Below, in pieces: positions 34,479 to 43,658 of a stretch of 64,000 bases of DNA (position 1 is its first letter; each line of letters begins with the position of its first letter). The stretch is from Allocoprococcus sp004560705 (GTDB lineage Bacteria; Bacillota; Clostridia; Lachnospirales; Lachnospiraceae), in NCBI RefSeq assembly GCF_052065755.1, contig NZ_JBQHTK010000004.1:1-64000 (forward strand), read 5' to 3'. The notes under the pieces were generated by a model, which worked only from the letters and a program-made list of their open reading frames with translations, was not told the DNA's origin and did no database searches. The position numbers and the translations under genes were made by a program.

Positions 34479-35504
34479 ATGAAGAAAGAGGATTTTTATT
34501 TTGATCTGCCGGAGGAACTGATCGCACAGGATCCGCTTGAAGATCGTTCCGGTTCACGGCTTCTGGTTCTGGATAAGGAAACCGGTGAGACGGAGCACCA
34601 TATTTTCCGTGAAATCGTAAACTACCTGAACCCGGGAGACTGCCTTGTGATCAATGATACAAAGGTTATTCCGGCGCGTCTGATCGGAGAGAAGGAAGGA
34701 ACCGGTGCAAAGGTGGAAGTACTTCTTCTGAAACGGAAAGAGAATGATATCTGGGAAACATTGGTGAAGCCGGGAAGAAAGATGAAACCGGGAGCACGTC
34801 TGGTTTTTGGAAACGGGCTTCTGAAAGCGGAAGTGATCGGGGTGGTAGAAGAAGGAAACCGTCTGATCCGATTCGAATATGAGGGGATTTTTGAAGAAAT
34901 CCTGGATCAGCTGGGACAGATGCCACTTCCGCCGTATATCACGCACCAGTTGGAGGATAAAAACCGCTATCAGACCGTATACGCAAAGCATTCCGGTTCT
35001 GCGGCAGCGCCGACAGCGGGGCTGCATTTTACACCGGAGCTATTGGATGAGATCAAGGAGAAAGGCGTGGAGATTGCCCATGTGACCCTGCATGTGGGAC
35101 TTGGCACATTTCGCCCGGTAAAAGTCGAGAATATTCAGGAGCATCATATGCATTCCGAATTTTACCGGATCGAGCAGAGCGAAGCAGATAAGATCAATCG
35201 GGCAAAAGAGGAAGGACACCGGGTTATCTGCGTGGGAACAACGAGCTGCAGGACAGTGGAATCCGCAGCAGACGAAAATGGACGATTGCGAGAATGCAGT
35301 GGATGGACAGAAATCTTTATTTATCCGGGATACAAATTCAAAGTTCTGGATGCGCTGATCACGAATTTCCATCTGCCGGAATCGACCCTGATCATGCTGG
35401 TTTCTGCACTGGCAGGAAGAGAACACGTTCTGGCTGCATATGAGGAAGCAATTCGGGAAAGATACCGTTTCTTCAGTTTCGGGGATGCGATGTTCATAAG
35501 ATAA
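34479..35504 (+). CDS. queA: S-adenosylmethionine:tRNA ribosyltransferase-isomerase
   Basis: A 341-residue QueA, which moves the ribosyl group of SAM to 7-aminomethyl-7-deazaguanine in tRNA to give epoxyqueuosine. Conserved parts are FDLPEELIAQDP, RLLVLD, LVINDTKVIPARL, GSAAAPTAGLHFT, HVGLGTFRPV and the end NFHLPESTLIMLVSALAG. AAAGGA precedes the ATG. The MATE gene follows after 25 bases. Confidence 0.97.
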   Translation: MKKEDFYFDLPEELIAQDPLEDRSGSRLLVLDKETGETEHHIFREIVNYLNPGDCLVINDTKVIPARLIGEKEGTGAKVEVLLLKRKENDIWETLVKPGRKMKPGARLVFGNGLLKAEVIGVVEEGNRLIRFEYEGIFEEILDQLGQMPLPPYITHQLEDKNRYQTVYAKHSGSAAAPTAGLHFTPELLDEIKEKGVEIAHVTLHVGLGTFRPVKVENIQEHHMHSEFYRIEQSEADKINRAKEEGHRVICVGTTSCRTVESAADENGRLRECSGWTEIFIYPGYKFKVLDALITNFHLPESTLIMLVSALAGREHVLAAYEEAIRERYRFFSFGDAMFIR

Positions 35505-35529
35505 TGTAGTAAGGAAAAGGAAAGGGAAA

Positions 35530-36885
35530 ATGGTAAAGGATTTGACGGTCGGAAGACCGGAGAGTGTGCTTTGGAGGTTTTGCCTGCCATTGTTCGGAAG
35601 TGTTGTTTTTCAACAGCTTTATAATATTGCGGACAGTCTTGTAGCAGGAAAATTTGTCGGAGAGAATGCGTTGGCGGCAGTGGGGAACAGTTATGAGATC
35701 ACTTTGATATTCATCGCGTTTGCATTCGGATGTAACATTGGGTGCTCGGTGATCGCCTCTCAGCTTTTTGGGGCGAAAAAATACAATGATATGAAAACGG
35801 CAATCTATACGGCGCTGATTTCAAGTGGTGTATTATGTGCAATGCTGATGCTTGGAGGACTCCTGTTAGGAGGGCAATTGTTGCAGCTTATCCATACACC
35901 GGAGAATATACTTGCAGATTCCAAACTCTATCTGGACATTTATATCTGGGGATTGCCATTTATGTTTTTCTATAATATTGCAAATGGTATTTTTTCGGCT
36001 TTGGGAGATTCGAAGACACCGTTTGTGTTTCTGGCTTTATCATCTACGTCAAATATTGCGGTTGATATTCTGTTTGTCACAGTGTTGAAGATGGGAATTG
36101 CCGGAGTGGCATGGGCGACTTTTCTGTGCCAGGGGGTGAGCTGTGTGCTTGCAATGATCGTGGTGTTCCGGAGACTTGCCGGTATTCATACGGAAGGGAA
36201 TCTGGATGTGTTTTCCTGGAAACTTTTTAAGAAAATTGCGGTTATCGCCGTGCCGAGTATTCTACAGCAAAGCTTTGTTTCTGTAGGGAATATTATCATA
36301 CAGAGTGTGATCAACAGTTTCGGAGCGGGAGTGATTGCCGGTTATTCTGCGGCAATCAAGCTCAACAATCTGGTTATCACATCGTTTACGACTCTGGGAA
36401 ATGGAATTTCCAATTACACAGCCCAAAATCTCGGGGCAAAGAAACCGGACAGAATCCGGGAGGGAATGCGTGCCGGGATCAAGATGGTATGGGGCCTGTG
36501 TGTACCGCTGGTGTTATTATACCTTCTGGCGGGCAAAATGCTTCTGCTCCTTTTTATGAATCAGGATTCGGTGACGGCACTGGCGACCGGGAATCAGTTC
36601 CTGAGGATCGTGGCACCGTTCTATTTTGTGGTATCAGTGAAACTGGTTGCTGACGGTATTCTGCGAGGAGCAGGAATGATGAAACAATTTATGATTGCCA
36701 CTTTTGCGGATCTGATTCTCAGAGTAGCACTTTCGATCGTATTTTCAAAGGTGATCGGCCTTGGTCCCGTCGGAATCTGGCTGTCGTGGCCGGTGGGATG
36801 GACTTCGGGAATGCTGCTTTCAGTCTTGTTTTACAGAAAGAGTCCGTGGATGAAGAAAATGAATAAAGAAAAGAACAGCTTCTAA
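35530..36885 (+). CDS. MATE-family efflux transporter
   Basis: A 451-residue transporter with twelve membrane helices in two six-helix halves (DLTVGRPESVLWRFCLPLFGS at the start; the second half begins near KLFKKIAVIAVPSILQQ). The family exports drugs or metabolites against Na+ or H+. It lies behind queA in the same direction and ends four bases inside the stop of the convergent HAD gene. Substrate unknown. Confidence 0.92.
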   Translation: MVKDLTVGRPESVLWRFCLPLFGSVVFQQLYNIADSLVAGKFVGENALAAVGNSYEITLIFIAFAFGCNIGCSVIASQLFGAKKYNDMKTAIYTALISSGVLCAMLMLGGLLLGGQLLQLIHTPENILADSKLYLDIYIWGLPFMFFYNIANGIFSALGDSKTPFVFLALSSTSNIAVDILFVTVLKMGIAGVAWATFLCQGVSCVLAMIVVFRRLAGIHTEGNLDVFSWKLFKKIAVIAVPSILQQSFVSVGNIIIQSVINSFGAGVIAGYSAAIKLNNLVITSFTTLGNGISNYTAQNLGAKKPDRIREGMRAGIKMVWGLCVPLVLLYLLAGKMLLLLFMNQDSVTALATGNQFLRIVAPFYFVVSVKLVADGILRGAGMMKQFMIATFADLILRVALSIVFSKVIGLGPVGIWLSWPVGWTSGMLLSVLFYRKSPWMKKMNKEKNSF

Positions 36886-36899
36886 AGGAGAAGCTGTTC
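36873..36899 (-). terminator. terminator shared by the convergent MATE and HAD genes
   Basis: GAACAGCTTCT (36873-36883) and AGAAGCTGTTC (36889-36899) form a perfect stem holding both stop codons. On the minus strand it is followed by TTTTCTTT, so it ends the HAD transcript; on the plus strand there is no T run. Confidence 0.7.
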
Positions 36900-37502
36900 C
36901 AATTCCCGTATATTCTGAATCCGTACTTCGGCTTCCGGAACCTCGCCAAAACCGTATTCCGCAAAGATGAACGGAACACCGGCTTTTTGGCAGGCATCAT
37001 AATCTCCCATGGTGTCACCGATATAGCAGACGTCTTTTAAATGGTTTTTTTCCATTAAAATGCGGATGCTCTCATTCTTGGGCCGTCCTGTCTGGCCGAA
37101 GCAGAGTGTATCTTTTACAAAAGGACCCAGGTTCGTTCCTTCAAGAAAAACTTCAATGTATCCACATTGACAATTGCTGACGATATAGAGATCAAATTTC
37201 TCGGACAGTGCCTGGAAAGCTTCCCGCACACCGGGATAAAGGGTTCCTGGCTCTGTGGCGAGCAGCCGGTTTTCGTATGCAAAGCAGAGATCTCCAAGGC
37301 GGCTGCGATCTTCCTCTGAGAAGGAAGGGAAGAGTGCGGCTGTGATTTCGTTCATGGTTTTGCCGAATAAAGATTTGATCTTTGCGGCAGTCAGATCGGC
37401 GGGAAGATCTGAATTTTCATTTATGGCCTGGTTCCAGGAACGGGCGACGACTTTAGTCGAATCCCAAAGTGTTCCGTCTACATCAAAAATAATTCCATCC
37501 AT
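36882..37502 (-). CDS. HAD-family hydrolase (phosphoglycolate phosphatase-like)
   Basis: A 206-residue HAD phosphatase with motif I DVDGTLWDS (nucleophile Asp in IIFDVDGT), motif II VSNCQ, Lys in RPKNESI and motif IV GDTMGDYDACQKAG. A helical cap follows motif I, as in class C1. GGAGG before the ATG at 37502 decides the start. The substrate, phosphoglycolate or another sugar phosphate, cannot be set by sequence. Confidence 0.9.
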   Translation of the reverse strand: MDGIIFDVDGTLWDSTKVVARSWNQAINENSDLPADLTAAKIKSLFGKTMNEITAALFPSFSEEDRSRLGDLCFAYENRLLATEPGTLYPGVREAFQALSEKFDLYIVSNCQCGYIEVFLEGTNLGPFVKDTLCFGQTGRPKNESIRILMEKNHLKDVCYIGDTMGDYDACQKAGVPFIFAEYGFGEVPEAEVRIQNIRELEQLLL

Positions 37503-37685
37503 TTTTAATATCCTCCGGAAATAGTTTGTAAAATTTGTACTATTATAACATAGAAGAAAACATGCGTCAAAATTTGAATCAGGATTGTTTCTGTAAAAAT
37601 GTAAAAAATAAAGACGCATTATAGAAAAAAATGAAGTTGAATTTGTGCATATTTCCTAATGCATCAAAATATGGTGTTTTTTCTA

Positions 37686-37749
37686 TTGACAAACAGGAGG
37701 ATTTGGTGTAAGATTTCAAACATAATTTTAAACAGAGTGCGCTCTGTTT
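37686..37749 (+). promoter_or_regulatory. livK promoter with palindrome
   Basis: TTGACA (37686-37691), 17 bases, TAAGAT (37709-37714) with an upstream TG. About ten bases after the expected start, AACAGAG and CTCTGTT (37731-37748) flank TGCG and form an inverted repeat ahead of GGGAGG. The palindrome may be an operator or a 5' mRNA hairpin. Confidence 0.65.
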
Positions 37750-37767
37750 GTTGGGAGGAAAAAGAAT

Positions 37768-38946
37768 ATGAGAAATGTGAAAAAATGGTTAGCCGTTGCT
37801 ATGGTTGCCGCGATGACCGTATCGATGGCAGCAGGCTGTGGCTCAAAAAGTGAAGGAGAAAAAAGCAGCGGCTCAGACAGTGAAGTAATCAAGATCGGTG
37901 CAATCGGACCGGTTACCGGTGCAGCAGCTGTTTATGGACAGGCTGTTAAGAATGGTGCTGAACTGGCAGTTGAAGAGATCAATGCAGCCGGCGGTATCAA
38001 CGGAGCACAGGTTGAATTCAAATTCGAAGATGATGAGCATGATGCAGAGAAAGCAGTTAATGCATACAATAACCTGAAAGACTGGGGAATGCAGGCACTC
38101 CTCGGAACCGTAACTTCAGCACCGTGTGTTGCTGTAGGTGAGGTTGCAAATCAGGACAATATGTTCCTTCTTACACCGTCAGGAACAGCAGTAGAATGTG
38201 TACAGTATGACAATGCATTCCGTGTATGTTTCTCTGACCCGATGCAGGGACTTGAATCAGCAAAATATATCGGAGAAAACGGCCTTGCTTCAAAAGTAGC
38301 TGTGATCTATGACAGCTCTGATGTTTATTCAACCGGTATCTACGAAGCATTCGTAAAAGAAGCAGCTAATCAGGATTTCGAAGTAGTTGCTGCAGAAGCA
38401 TTTACATCAGAAAGCAAGACAGACTTCTCTGTTCAGCTTCAGAAAGCAAAAGACTCCGGAGCAGAACTTGTATTCCTGCCATTCTACTACTCAGAGGCTT
38501 CTCTGGTATTGAAACAGGCAGCAGGAATGAACTACAACCCGATCTTCTTTGGATGTGACGGTATGGACGGAATTCTTGCAGTAGAAGGATTTGATGCGAA
38601 CCTGGCTAATAACCTGATGTTCTTAAGTCCGTTTACACCAACTTCTACAGATGAAGCAATTCAGAAATTTGTAACAGCTTTCAAAGATAAATACGGCGAT
38701 ACTCCGAACCAGTTTGCAGCAGATGCTTACGACGGAATTTATGCAATGAAGGCTGCAATGGAAAAAGCAGATGTGAAACCGGGAATGGCTTCATCCGATG
38801 TGTGTGATGGCCTGAAATCTGCAATGGTTGAAATCGAAATTGATGGTGTTACTGCAAAAGGTCTTACATGGGAAGCAAGCGGAGAACCGAGCAAGGAACC
38901 AATGGTTGTTAAGATTGAAAATGGTGACTACGCTGTTGTAGAATAG
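37768..38946 (+). CDS. livK: branched-chain amino acid-binding lipoprotein
   Basis: A 392-residue type-1 periplasmic-binding-fold protein with a lipoprotein signal (SMAAGCG, Cys about residue 24). GAIGPVTGAAAVYGQAVKNGAELAVEEINAAGGINGAQ-type sequence is the typical LivK/LivJ start, and AVIYDSSDVYSTG lies in the second lobe. It captures leucine, isoleucine or valine outside the membrane for LivHMGF. A terminator behind it suits higher expression than the permeases. Confidence 0.95.
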   Translation: MRNVKKWLAVAMVAAMTVSMAAGCGSKSEGEKSSGSDSEVIKIGAIGPVTGAAAVYGQAVKNGAELAVEEINAAGGINGAQVEFKFEDDEHDAEKAVNAYNNLKDWGMQALLGTVTSAPCVAVGEVANQDNMFLLTPSGTAVECVQYDNAFRVCFSDPMQGLESAKYIGENGLASKVAVIYDSSDVYSTGIYEAFVKEAANQDFEVVAAEAFTSESKTDFSVQLQKAKDSGAELVFLPFYYSEASLVLKQAAGMNYNPIFFGCDGMDGILAVEGFDANLANNLMFLSPFTPTSTDEAIQKFVTAFKDKYGDTPNQFAADAYDGIYAMKAAMEKADVKPGMASSDVCDGLKSAMVEIEIDGVTAKGLTWEASGEPSKEPMVVKIENGDYAVVE

Positions 38947-38959
38947 GATTCATTTTATG

Positions 38960-38990
38960 GAAGGCTATCTTATGGTAGCCTTCTGTTTTT
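38960..38990 (+). terminator. attenuating terminator after livK
   Basis: GAAGGCTA (38960-38967) pairs with TAGCCTTC (38976-38983), followed by TGTTTTT. It would reduce read-through into livH. Confidence 0.8.
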
Positions 38991-39037
38991 GTACATGTTA
39001 TAATATATTTCAAAAAGGAAAGGAATGTGAGAATTAT

Positions 39038-39922
39038 ATGAGTTTTATATCTTATCTCATTAATGGCATAAGTCTGGGCAGTGTTTATGCTATTATAGCG
39101 CTTGGCTATACAATGGTTTATGGTATTGCTAAAATGCTGAACTTTGCTCACGGGGATGTCATAATGATCGGTGCTTATGTGGTGCTGACTGTGATTACGG
39201 GGGCAGGGCTTCCTCCGGCAGCGGCAGTTCTCATTGGAATTGTTTTTTGTACAGTACTTGGTATATTGATCGAGACAATTGCATACCGACCGCTTTTAAA
39301 TGCATCTTCTTCACTTGCTGTGCTGATTACGGCAATTGGTGTCAGCTACCTGCTTCAGAATCTGGCACTCTTGATTTTCGGAGCTAACACAAAGTCTTTT
39401 ACATCTGTAGTCAAGGTACCTTCATTGGTGCTTGCAGGTGGTAAACTGACAATTTCAGGAGAAACGATCGTTACGATTCTTTCTTGTGTTGTGATTATGA
39501 CCGGTATGCAGCTTTTTATCAAGAAGACAAAAGCAGGACAGGCAATGAGAGCAGTTTCGGAGGATAAGGGGGCTGCACAGCTGATGGGTGTGAATGTAAA
39601 TGGAACGATTGCGCTGACATTTGCAATCGGATCTGCACTCGCGGCAATCGCAGGTGTTCTTCTTTGCTCTGCATATCCGACTCTTACTCCGTATACCGGA
39701 TCTATGCCCGGTATCAAGGCTTTCGTTGCGGCGGTATTCGGCGGAATCGGATCGATTCCGGGTGCTATGATCGGCGGGATCCTTCTTGGTGTGATTGAAA
39801 TATTCGGTAAAGCATATATTTCTTCACAGATGGCAGATGCAATCGTGTTTGCAGTGCTGATCGTGGTTCTGATCGTGAAACCTACAGGGCTTCTTGGCAA
39901 GAATATTCAGGAGAAAGTGTAG
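39038..39922 (+). CDS. livH: branched-chain amino acid permease LivH
   Basis: A 294-residue permease with about eight helices, beginning MSFISYLINGISLGSVYAII as LivH proteins do. It has the conserved ISLGSVYAIIALGYTMVYG and the GGIGSIPGAMIGG loop that contacts the ATPase. The ATG at 39038 has AGGAA upstream. LivH and LivM form the heterodimeric channel. Confidence 0.93.
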   Translation: MSFISYLINGISLGSVYAIIALGYTMVYGIAKMLNFAHGDVIMIGAYVVLTVITGAGLPPAAAVLIGIVFCTVLGILIETIAYRPLLNASSSLAVLITAIGVSYLLQNLALLIFGANTKSFTSVVKVPSLVLAGGKLTISGETIVTILSCVVIMTGMQLFIKKTKAGQAMRAVSEDKGAAQLMGVNVNGTIALTFAIGSALAAIAGVLLCSAYPTLTPYTGSMPGIKAFVAAVFGGIGSIPGAMIGGILLGVIEIFGKAYISSQMADAIVFAVLIVVLIVKPTGLLGKNIQEKV

Positions 39923-39928
39923 GTGGCA

Positions 39929-41011
39929 ATGATGAAAAATATAAAGAAAATGAACAAAACGACAAAGAGCAATTTGCTTACATACCTGATGGTCATTGCG
40001 ATTTATGCGGTTGTACAGATTTTAGTGGCTACAGGAAATGTGTCCAGTCTTCTTCAGGGACTTCTGGTGCCGCTCTGTGCATACATTATTCTGGCTGTCT
40101 CTCTTAACCTTACGGTTGGTATTCTGGGTGAACTGAGCCTGGGACATGCCGGATTTATGTGTGTGGGAGCATTTACCAGTGCATTCTTTTCAAAATGCAT
40201 GGTGGATGTGATTCCATCTTCCGGAATCAGATTTTTTCTGGCACTTTTGATCGGAGCGGCTACAGCGGGAATTTGTGGAATCTTAATCGGTATTCCGGTG
40301 CTTCGGCTGAAGGGCGACTATCTTGCGATTGTAACGCTGGCGTTTGGTGAGATTATTAAAAATATTGCCAATATCCTTTTCATCGGAAAAGATTCGAACG
40401 GACTTCATTTTTCTACGAAGGATTCCATATCCCTTGGACTGGAAGAAGGCGGCAAGGTTATCATCAACGGACCGCAGGGAATTACAGGAACACCTAAGGA
40501 TTCTACATTCACGATCGGTGTACTTCTGATTCTTCTGACGCTGTTCATTGTTCTGAATCTGATTCATTCACGCAGCGGCCGTGCAATCATGGCGATCCGT
40601 GATAACCGTATTGCGGCAGAATCAGTCGGAATCAATATTACAAAATACAAGTTGATGGCATTTGCGATTTCTGCCGCACTTGCGGGAGTTGCAGGAGTTA
40701 TGTATTCCCACAACCTTGCGACGCTGACAGCTACAAGCAAAAACTTCGGTTACAACATGTCAATCATGATTCTTGTATTCGTTGTTCTTGGCGGTATCGG
40801 TAATATCAGAGGTTCGATCATTGCGGCAATCGTTCTGACGCTTCTGCCGGAGCTTCTGAGAGGTCTGCAGGACTATCGTATGTTGATCTATGCAATCGTT
40901 ATGATCGTGATGATGTTATTCAACTGGGCGCCGAAAGCGATTGAAATGAGAGAAAAATTAGCGGCTAAACTTAAAGCCGGCAGGAAGAAAAATACAAAGG
41001 AGGCTGCATAG
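39929..41011 (+). CDS. livM: branched-chain amino acid permease LivM
   Basis: About 360 residues, with roughly nine helices and the LivM patterns LSLGHAGFMCVGAF, LRLKGDYLAIVTLAFGEI and the coupling loop GGIGNIRGS. Starts at 39923 (GTG), 39929 and 39932 are all possible because the gene abuts livH; the ATG at 39929 is taken. The C-terminus is basic and cytoplasmic. Confidence 0.92.
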   Translation: MMKNIKKMNKTTKSNLLTYLMVIAIYAVVQILVATGNVSSLLQGLLVPLCAYIILAVSLNLTVGILGELSLGHAGFMCVGAFTSAFFSKCMVDVIPSSGIRFFLALLIGAATAGICGILIGIPVLRLKGDYLAIVTLAFGEIIKNIANILFIGKDSNGLHFSTKDSISLGLEEGGKVIINGPQGITGTPKDSTFTIGVLLILLTLFIVLNLIHSRSGRAIMAIRDNRIAAESVGINITKYKLMAFAISAALAGVAGVMYSHNLATLTATSKNFGYNMSIMILVFVVLGGIGNIRGSIIAAIVLTLLPELLRGLQDYRMLIYAIVMIVMMLFNWAPKAIEMREKLAAKLKAGRKKNTKEAA

Positions 41012-41013
41012 TT

Positions 41014-41772
41014 ATGGCATTATTGGAAGTGAAGAATCTCGGAATCTCCTTTGGCGGTCTTCACGCGGTAAATGAATTTCATATGGAAATTGAAAAAGGG
41101 TGCCTGTATGGGCTGATCGGACCGAATGGGGCCGGAAAAACGACGGTATTTAACCTTCTTACCGGAGTATATAAACCGACAGAAGGAATCATTACACTGG
41201 ATGGAGAGAATATCGTAGGAAAGAAAACGATTGATATCAACAAGGCCGGAATTGCCAGAACGTTCCAGAATATTCGTCTGTTCAAGGGACTGTCTGTACT
41301 GGACAATGTCAAGGTAGGGCTTCATAATCATCATAAATATTCGACAATTGAAGGAATCCTCCGTCTGCCGAAATATTATAAAGTGGAAAAAGAAATGGAT
41401 GAAAAAGCGCTGGAGCTTCTTAGCGTGTTCGGACTTGATAAATATGCCGATACGCTTGCCGCAAACCTCCCATACGGCAAGCAGAGAGAGCTTGAGATCA
41501 CAAGAGCACTGGCAACAGAACCGAAGCTGCTTCTTCTGGATGAGCCGGCGGCAGGTATGAACCCGAACGAGACACAGGATCTGATGAACACGATCCGTTT
41601 TGTAAGAGACAAATTTGACATGACGATCCTTCTCATCGAACACGACATGAAGCTGGTATCCGGAATCTGTGAAAAACTGACTGTGCTGAACTTTGGACAG
41701 GTGCTTGCTGAGGGTGAAACCAGTGAAGTGCTGAATAATCCGGAAGTAATCAAGGCATATCTGGGCGAATAG
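41014..41772 (+). CDS. livG: branched-chain amino acid ABC ATPase LivG
   Basis: A 252-residue ATPase with Walker A GPNGAGKTT, LivG-type ARTFQNIRLFKGLSVLDNV Q-loop region, signature LPYGKQRELEITRAL and Walker B LLLLDEPAAGMN, then HDM. It begins two bases after livM with GGAGG upstream. Confidence 0.95.
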   Translation: MALLEVKNLGISFGGLHAVNEFHMEIEKGCLYGLIGPNGAGKTTVFNLLTGVYKPTEGIITLDGENIVGKKTIDINKAGIARTFQNIRLFKGLSVLDNVKVGLHNHHKYSTIEGILRLPKYYKVEKEMDEKALELLSVFGLDKYADTLAANLPYGKQRELEITRALATEPKLLLLDEPAAGMNPNETQDLMNTIRFVRDKFDMTILLIEHDMKLVSGICEKLTVLNFGQVLAEGETSEVLNNPEVIKAYLGE

Positions 41773-41786
41773 GAGGGATGACGGAC

Positions 41787-42497
41787 ATGGCAATGCTTGA
41801 AATTAAGGATATTGAAGTATATTACGGCATGATTCAGGCAATCAAGGGCATTTCCTTCGAGGTCAATGAAGGGGAAGTCATCGCTCTGATCGGTGCCAAC
41901 GGTGCGGGAAAGACGACGACCCTGCACACGATCACAGGTCTTCTGTCACCAAAGAAAGGCTCTGTAATCTTCGAAGGAAAAGACATTACAAAGGTTCCGG
42001 CACATAAGATCGTGTCTCTGGGAATTGCGCATGTACCGGAAGGACGAAGAGTCTTTGCGGAACTGACCGTATATGAGAACCTGAAGATGGGCGCTTATAC
42101 AAGAAAAGATAAGGACGAGATCGAGAAGACGCTGGAAATGGTCTACAAACGTTTCCCGCGTCTGGAAGAGAGAAAGAATCAGCTCGCAGGAACCCTAAGC
42201 GGCGGCGAGCAGCAGATGCTGGCGATGGGACGTGCACTGATGTCTCATCCGAAGATCATTGTAATGGATGAACCTTCCATGGGACTTTCTCCGATTCTGG
42301 TTAATGAGATCTTTGATATTATTCAGGAAGTAAGCAAGGGCGGAACGACGGTACTTCTTGTAGAACAGAATGCAAAAAAAGCACTTTCTATTGCGGACAG
42401 GGCATATGTACTTGAGACAGGTAGAATTGTTCTGGAGGGCGATGCAAAAGTATTGATGAACGATGATTCTATTAAAAAAGCATATCTTGGTGAATAG
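41787..42497 (+). CDS. livF: branched-chain amino acid ABC ATPase LivF
   Basis: A 236-residue ATPase with Walker A GANGAGKTT, IAHVPEGRRVFAELTVYENL, signature LSGGEQQMLAMGRAL and Walker B IVMDEPSMGL, the typical LivF set. The ATG at 41787 has AGGAGG ten bases before it; the earlier ATG at 41778 is too close to that site. Confidence 0.95.
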   Translation: MAMLEIKDIEVYYGMIQAIKGISFEVNEGEVIALIGANGAGKTTTLHTITGLLSPKKGSVIFEGKDITKVPAHKIVSLGIAHVPEGRRVFAELTVYENLKMGAYTRKDKDEIEKTLEMVYKRFPRLEERKNQLAGTLSGGEQQMLAMGRALMSHPKIIVMDEPSMGLSPILVNEIFDIIQEVSKGGTTVLLVEQNAKKALSIADRAYVLETGRIVLEGDAKVLMNDDSIKKAYLGE

Positions 42498-42508
42498 GAG
42501 GAGTGCAA

Positions 42509-43129
42509 ATGGAAAACATTGTAATTACGGTTGCGAGACAGTATGGAAGCGGCGGAAAGACGATCGGAGAGATGTTTGCAAAGGAAATGGGGATTCCCTG
42601 CTACGGAAGCAATCTGCTTGAGATGGCATCTGAAGAAAGCGGAATTGCTGAGCATCTGTTCCGGCAGTTGGATGAAAAGCTGCAGAACAGTCCGATCCTC
42701 CGCATGACGACGGACGTCTACACAGGCGATGTGATCCCGCCGTCCAGCAGTGATTTCGTTTCGGCGAAGAACCTGTTTAATTATCAGGCGAAAATCATGA
42801 AACGGCTGGCGGAAACCGAAAGCTGTGTGATCATCGGGCGTGCGGCGGATTTTGTCCTGAAGGACTATCCGAATGTAGTCAGTGTGTTCGTCCATGCATC
42901 GGAAGAATTCAATCTTGCGAGAGCGATGGAACGCAACAGCATGACAGAAAGTGAGATGCAGAAGTTCATTGCAAAGACCGATAAATATCGTGCGGATTAC
43001 TACAGGCACTATACCGGACGTGAGTGGACCGATGCGAGAAACTATGATCTCTGTCTGAACAGCGGAAAGCTGGGATTTGAGAAATGTGTGGAAGAAATCA
43101 AGGCATACATTAAAGTCAGATTTGAATAA
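42509..43129 (+). CDS. cytidylate-kinase-like protein
   Basis: A 206-residue P-loop protein of the cytidylate-kinase-like group: ITVARQYGSGGKTIGEMFAKE is the altered nucleotide loop, CVIIGRAADFVL and VFVHASEEFNLARAMER are further family parts. True Cmk keeps GxSGAGK; here the loop is RQYGSGG, so the substrate may differ. AGGAGGAG precedes the ATG. It lies 11 bases after livF and is the last gene before a terminator, an odd but probably co-transcribed partner of the transporter. Confidence 0.85.
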   Translation: MENIVITVARQYGSGGKTIGEMFAKEMGIPCYGSNLLEMASEESGIAEHLFRQLDEKLQNSPILRMTTDVYTGDVIPPSSSDFVSAKNLFNYQAKIMKRLAETESCVIIGRAADFVLKDYPNVVSVFVHASEEFNLARAMERNSMTESEMQKFIAKTDKYRADYYRHYTGREWTDARNYDLCLNSGKLGFEKCVEEIKAYIKVRFE

Positions 43130-43142
43130 GAATCGGGAAAAG

Positions 43143-43187
43143 AACCCGGAAAGAATGATGAGTGTGTCATTCTTTCCGGGTTTTTAC
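43143..43187 (+). terminator. terminator of the liv operon
   Basis: AACCCGGAAAGAATGA and TCATTCTTTCCGGGTT form a 16-pair perfect stem, followed by TTT. Confidence 0.9.
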
Positions 43188-43221
43188 TATTTAGAAATTT
43201 TGAAATTTTGTGAAATAATAG

Positions 43222-43250
43222 TTGAAATATACCCATATGGGGTATATAAT
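43222..43250 (+). promoter_or_regulatory. csoR-copA promoter with embedded CsoR operator
   Basis: TTGAAA (43222-43227), 17 bases, TATAAT (43245-43250). The spacer is almost wholly the palindrome TATACCC-ATAT-GGGGTATA (43228-43246), the known class of CsoR operator. Bound repressor would cover both hexamers; Cu(I) binding would release it. Confidence 0.88.
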
Positions 43251-43276
43251 AAGCGAAAAAGGAGGTGTAAAAGAAG

Positions 43277-43582
43277 ATGGAGGAGCGAGTAGAATGTGCG
43301 TGCCATAAGACAAAGGAACGTTCTGAAAAAGAGTATAAAGATCTGCTCAATCGCCTGAACCGGATCGAAGGACAGGTACGCGGAATCAAAGGAATGGTAG
43401 AGCGGAATGCATATTGTACGGATATCCTGATCCAGGTATCGGCAGTCAATGCCGCACTGAACAGTTTTAATAAAGTGCTTCTTGCGAATCATATAAAGAC
43501 CTGTGTGACAGACGACATCCGGGCAGGTAAGGAAGAGACGGTGGATGAACTGGTCGCGGTACTTCAGAAGCTGATGAAGTAG
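43277..43582 (+). CDS. csoR: copper-sensing repressor, CsoR family
   Basis: A 101-residue all-helical DUF156/CsoR protein. The Cu(I) ligand pattern is visible: Cys in NAYCTD and His with Cys in NHIKTC, together with the LLNRLNRIEGQVRGIKGMVE helix. An extra Cys/His pair (CACH) lies at the N-terminus. GGAGGTG precedes the ATG. It is first in the operon with copA and represses both through the operator upstream. Confidence 0.92.
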   Translation: MEERVECACHKTKERSEKEYKDLLNRLNRIEGQVRGIKGMVERNAYCTDILIQVSAVNAALNSFNKVLLANHIKTCVTDDIRAGKEETVDELVAVLQKLMK

Positions 43583-43658
43583 GAAAGCATACTTGAATTT
43601 CTAAGAATGATTCGTTTTTATGTAGTAAAGAATAAGAGAAAACGAAAAGGAGACATAA

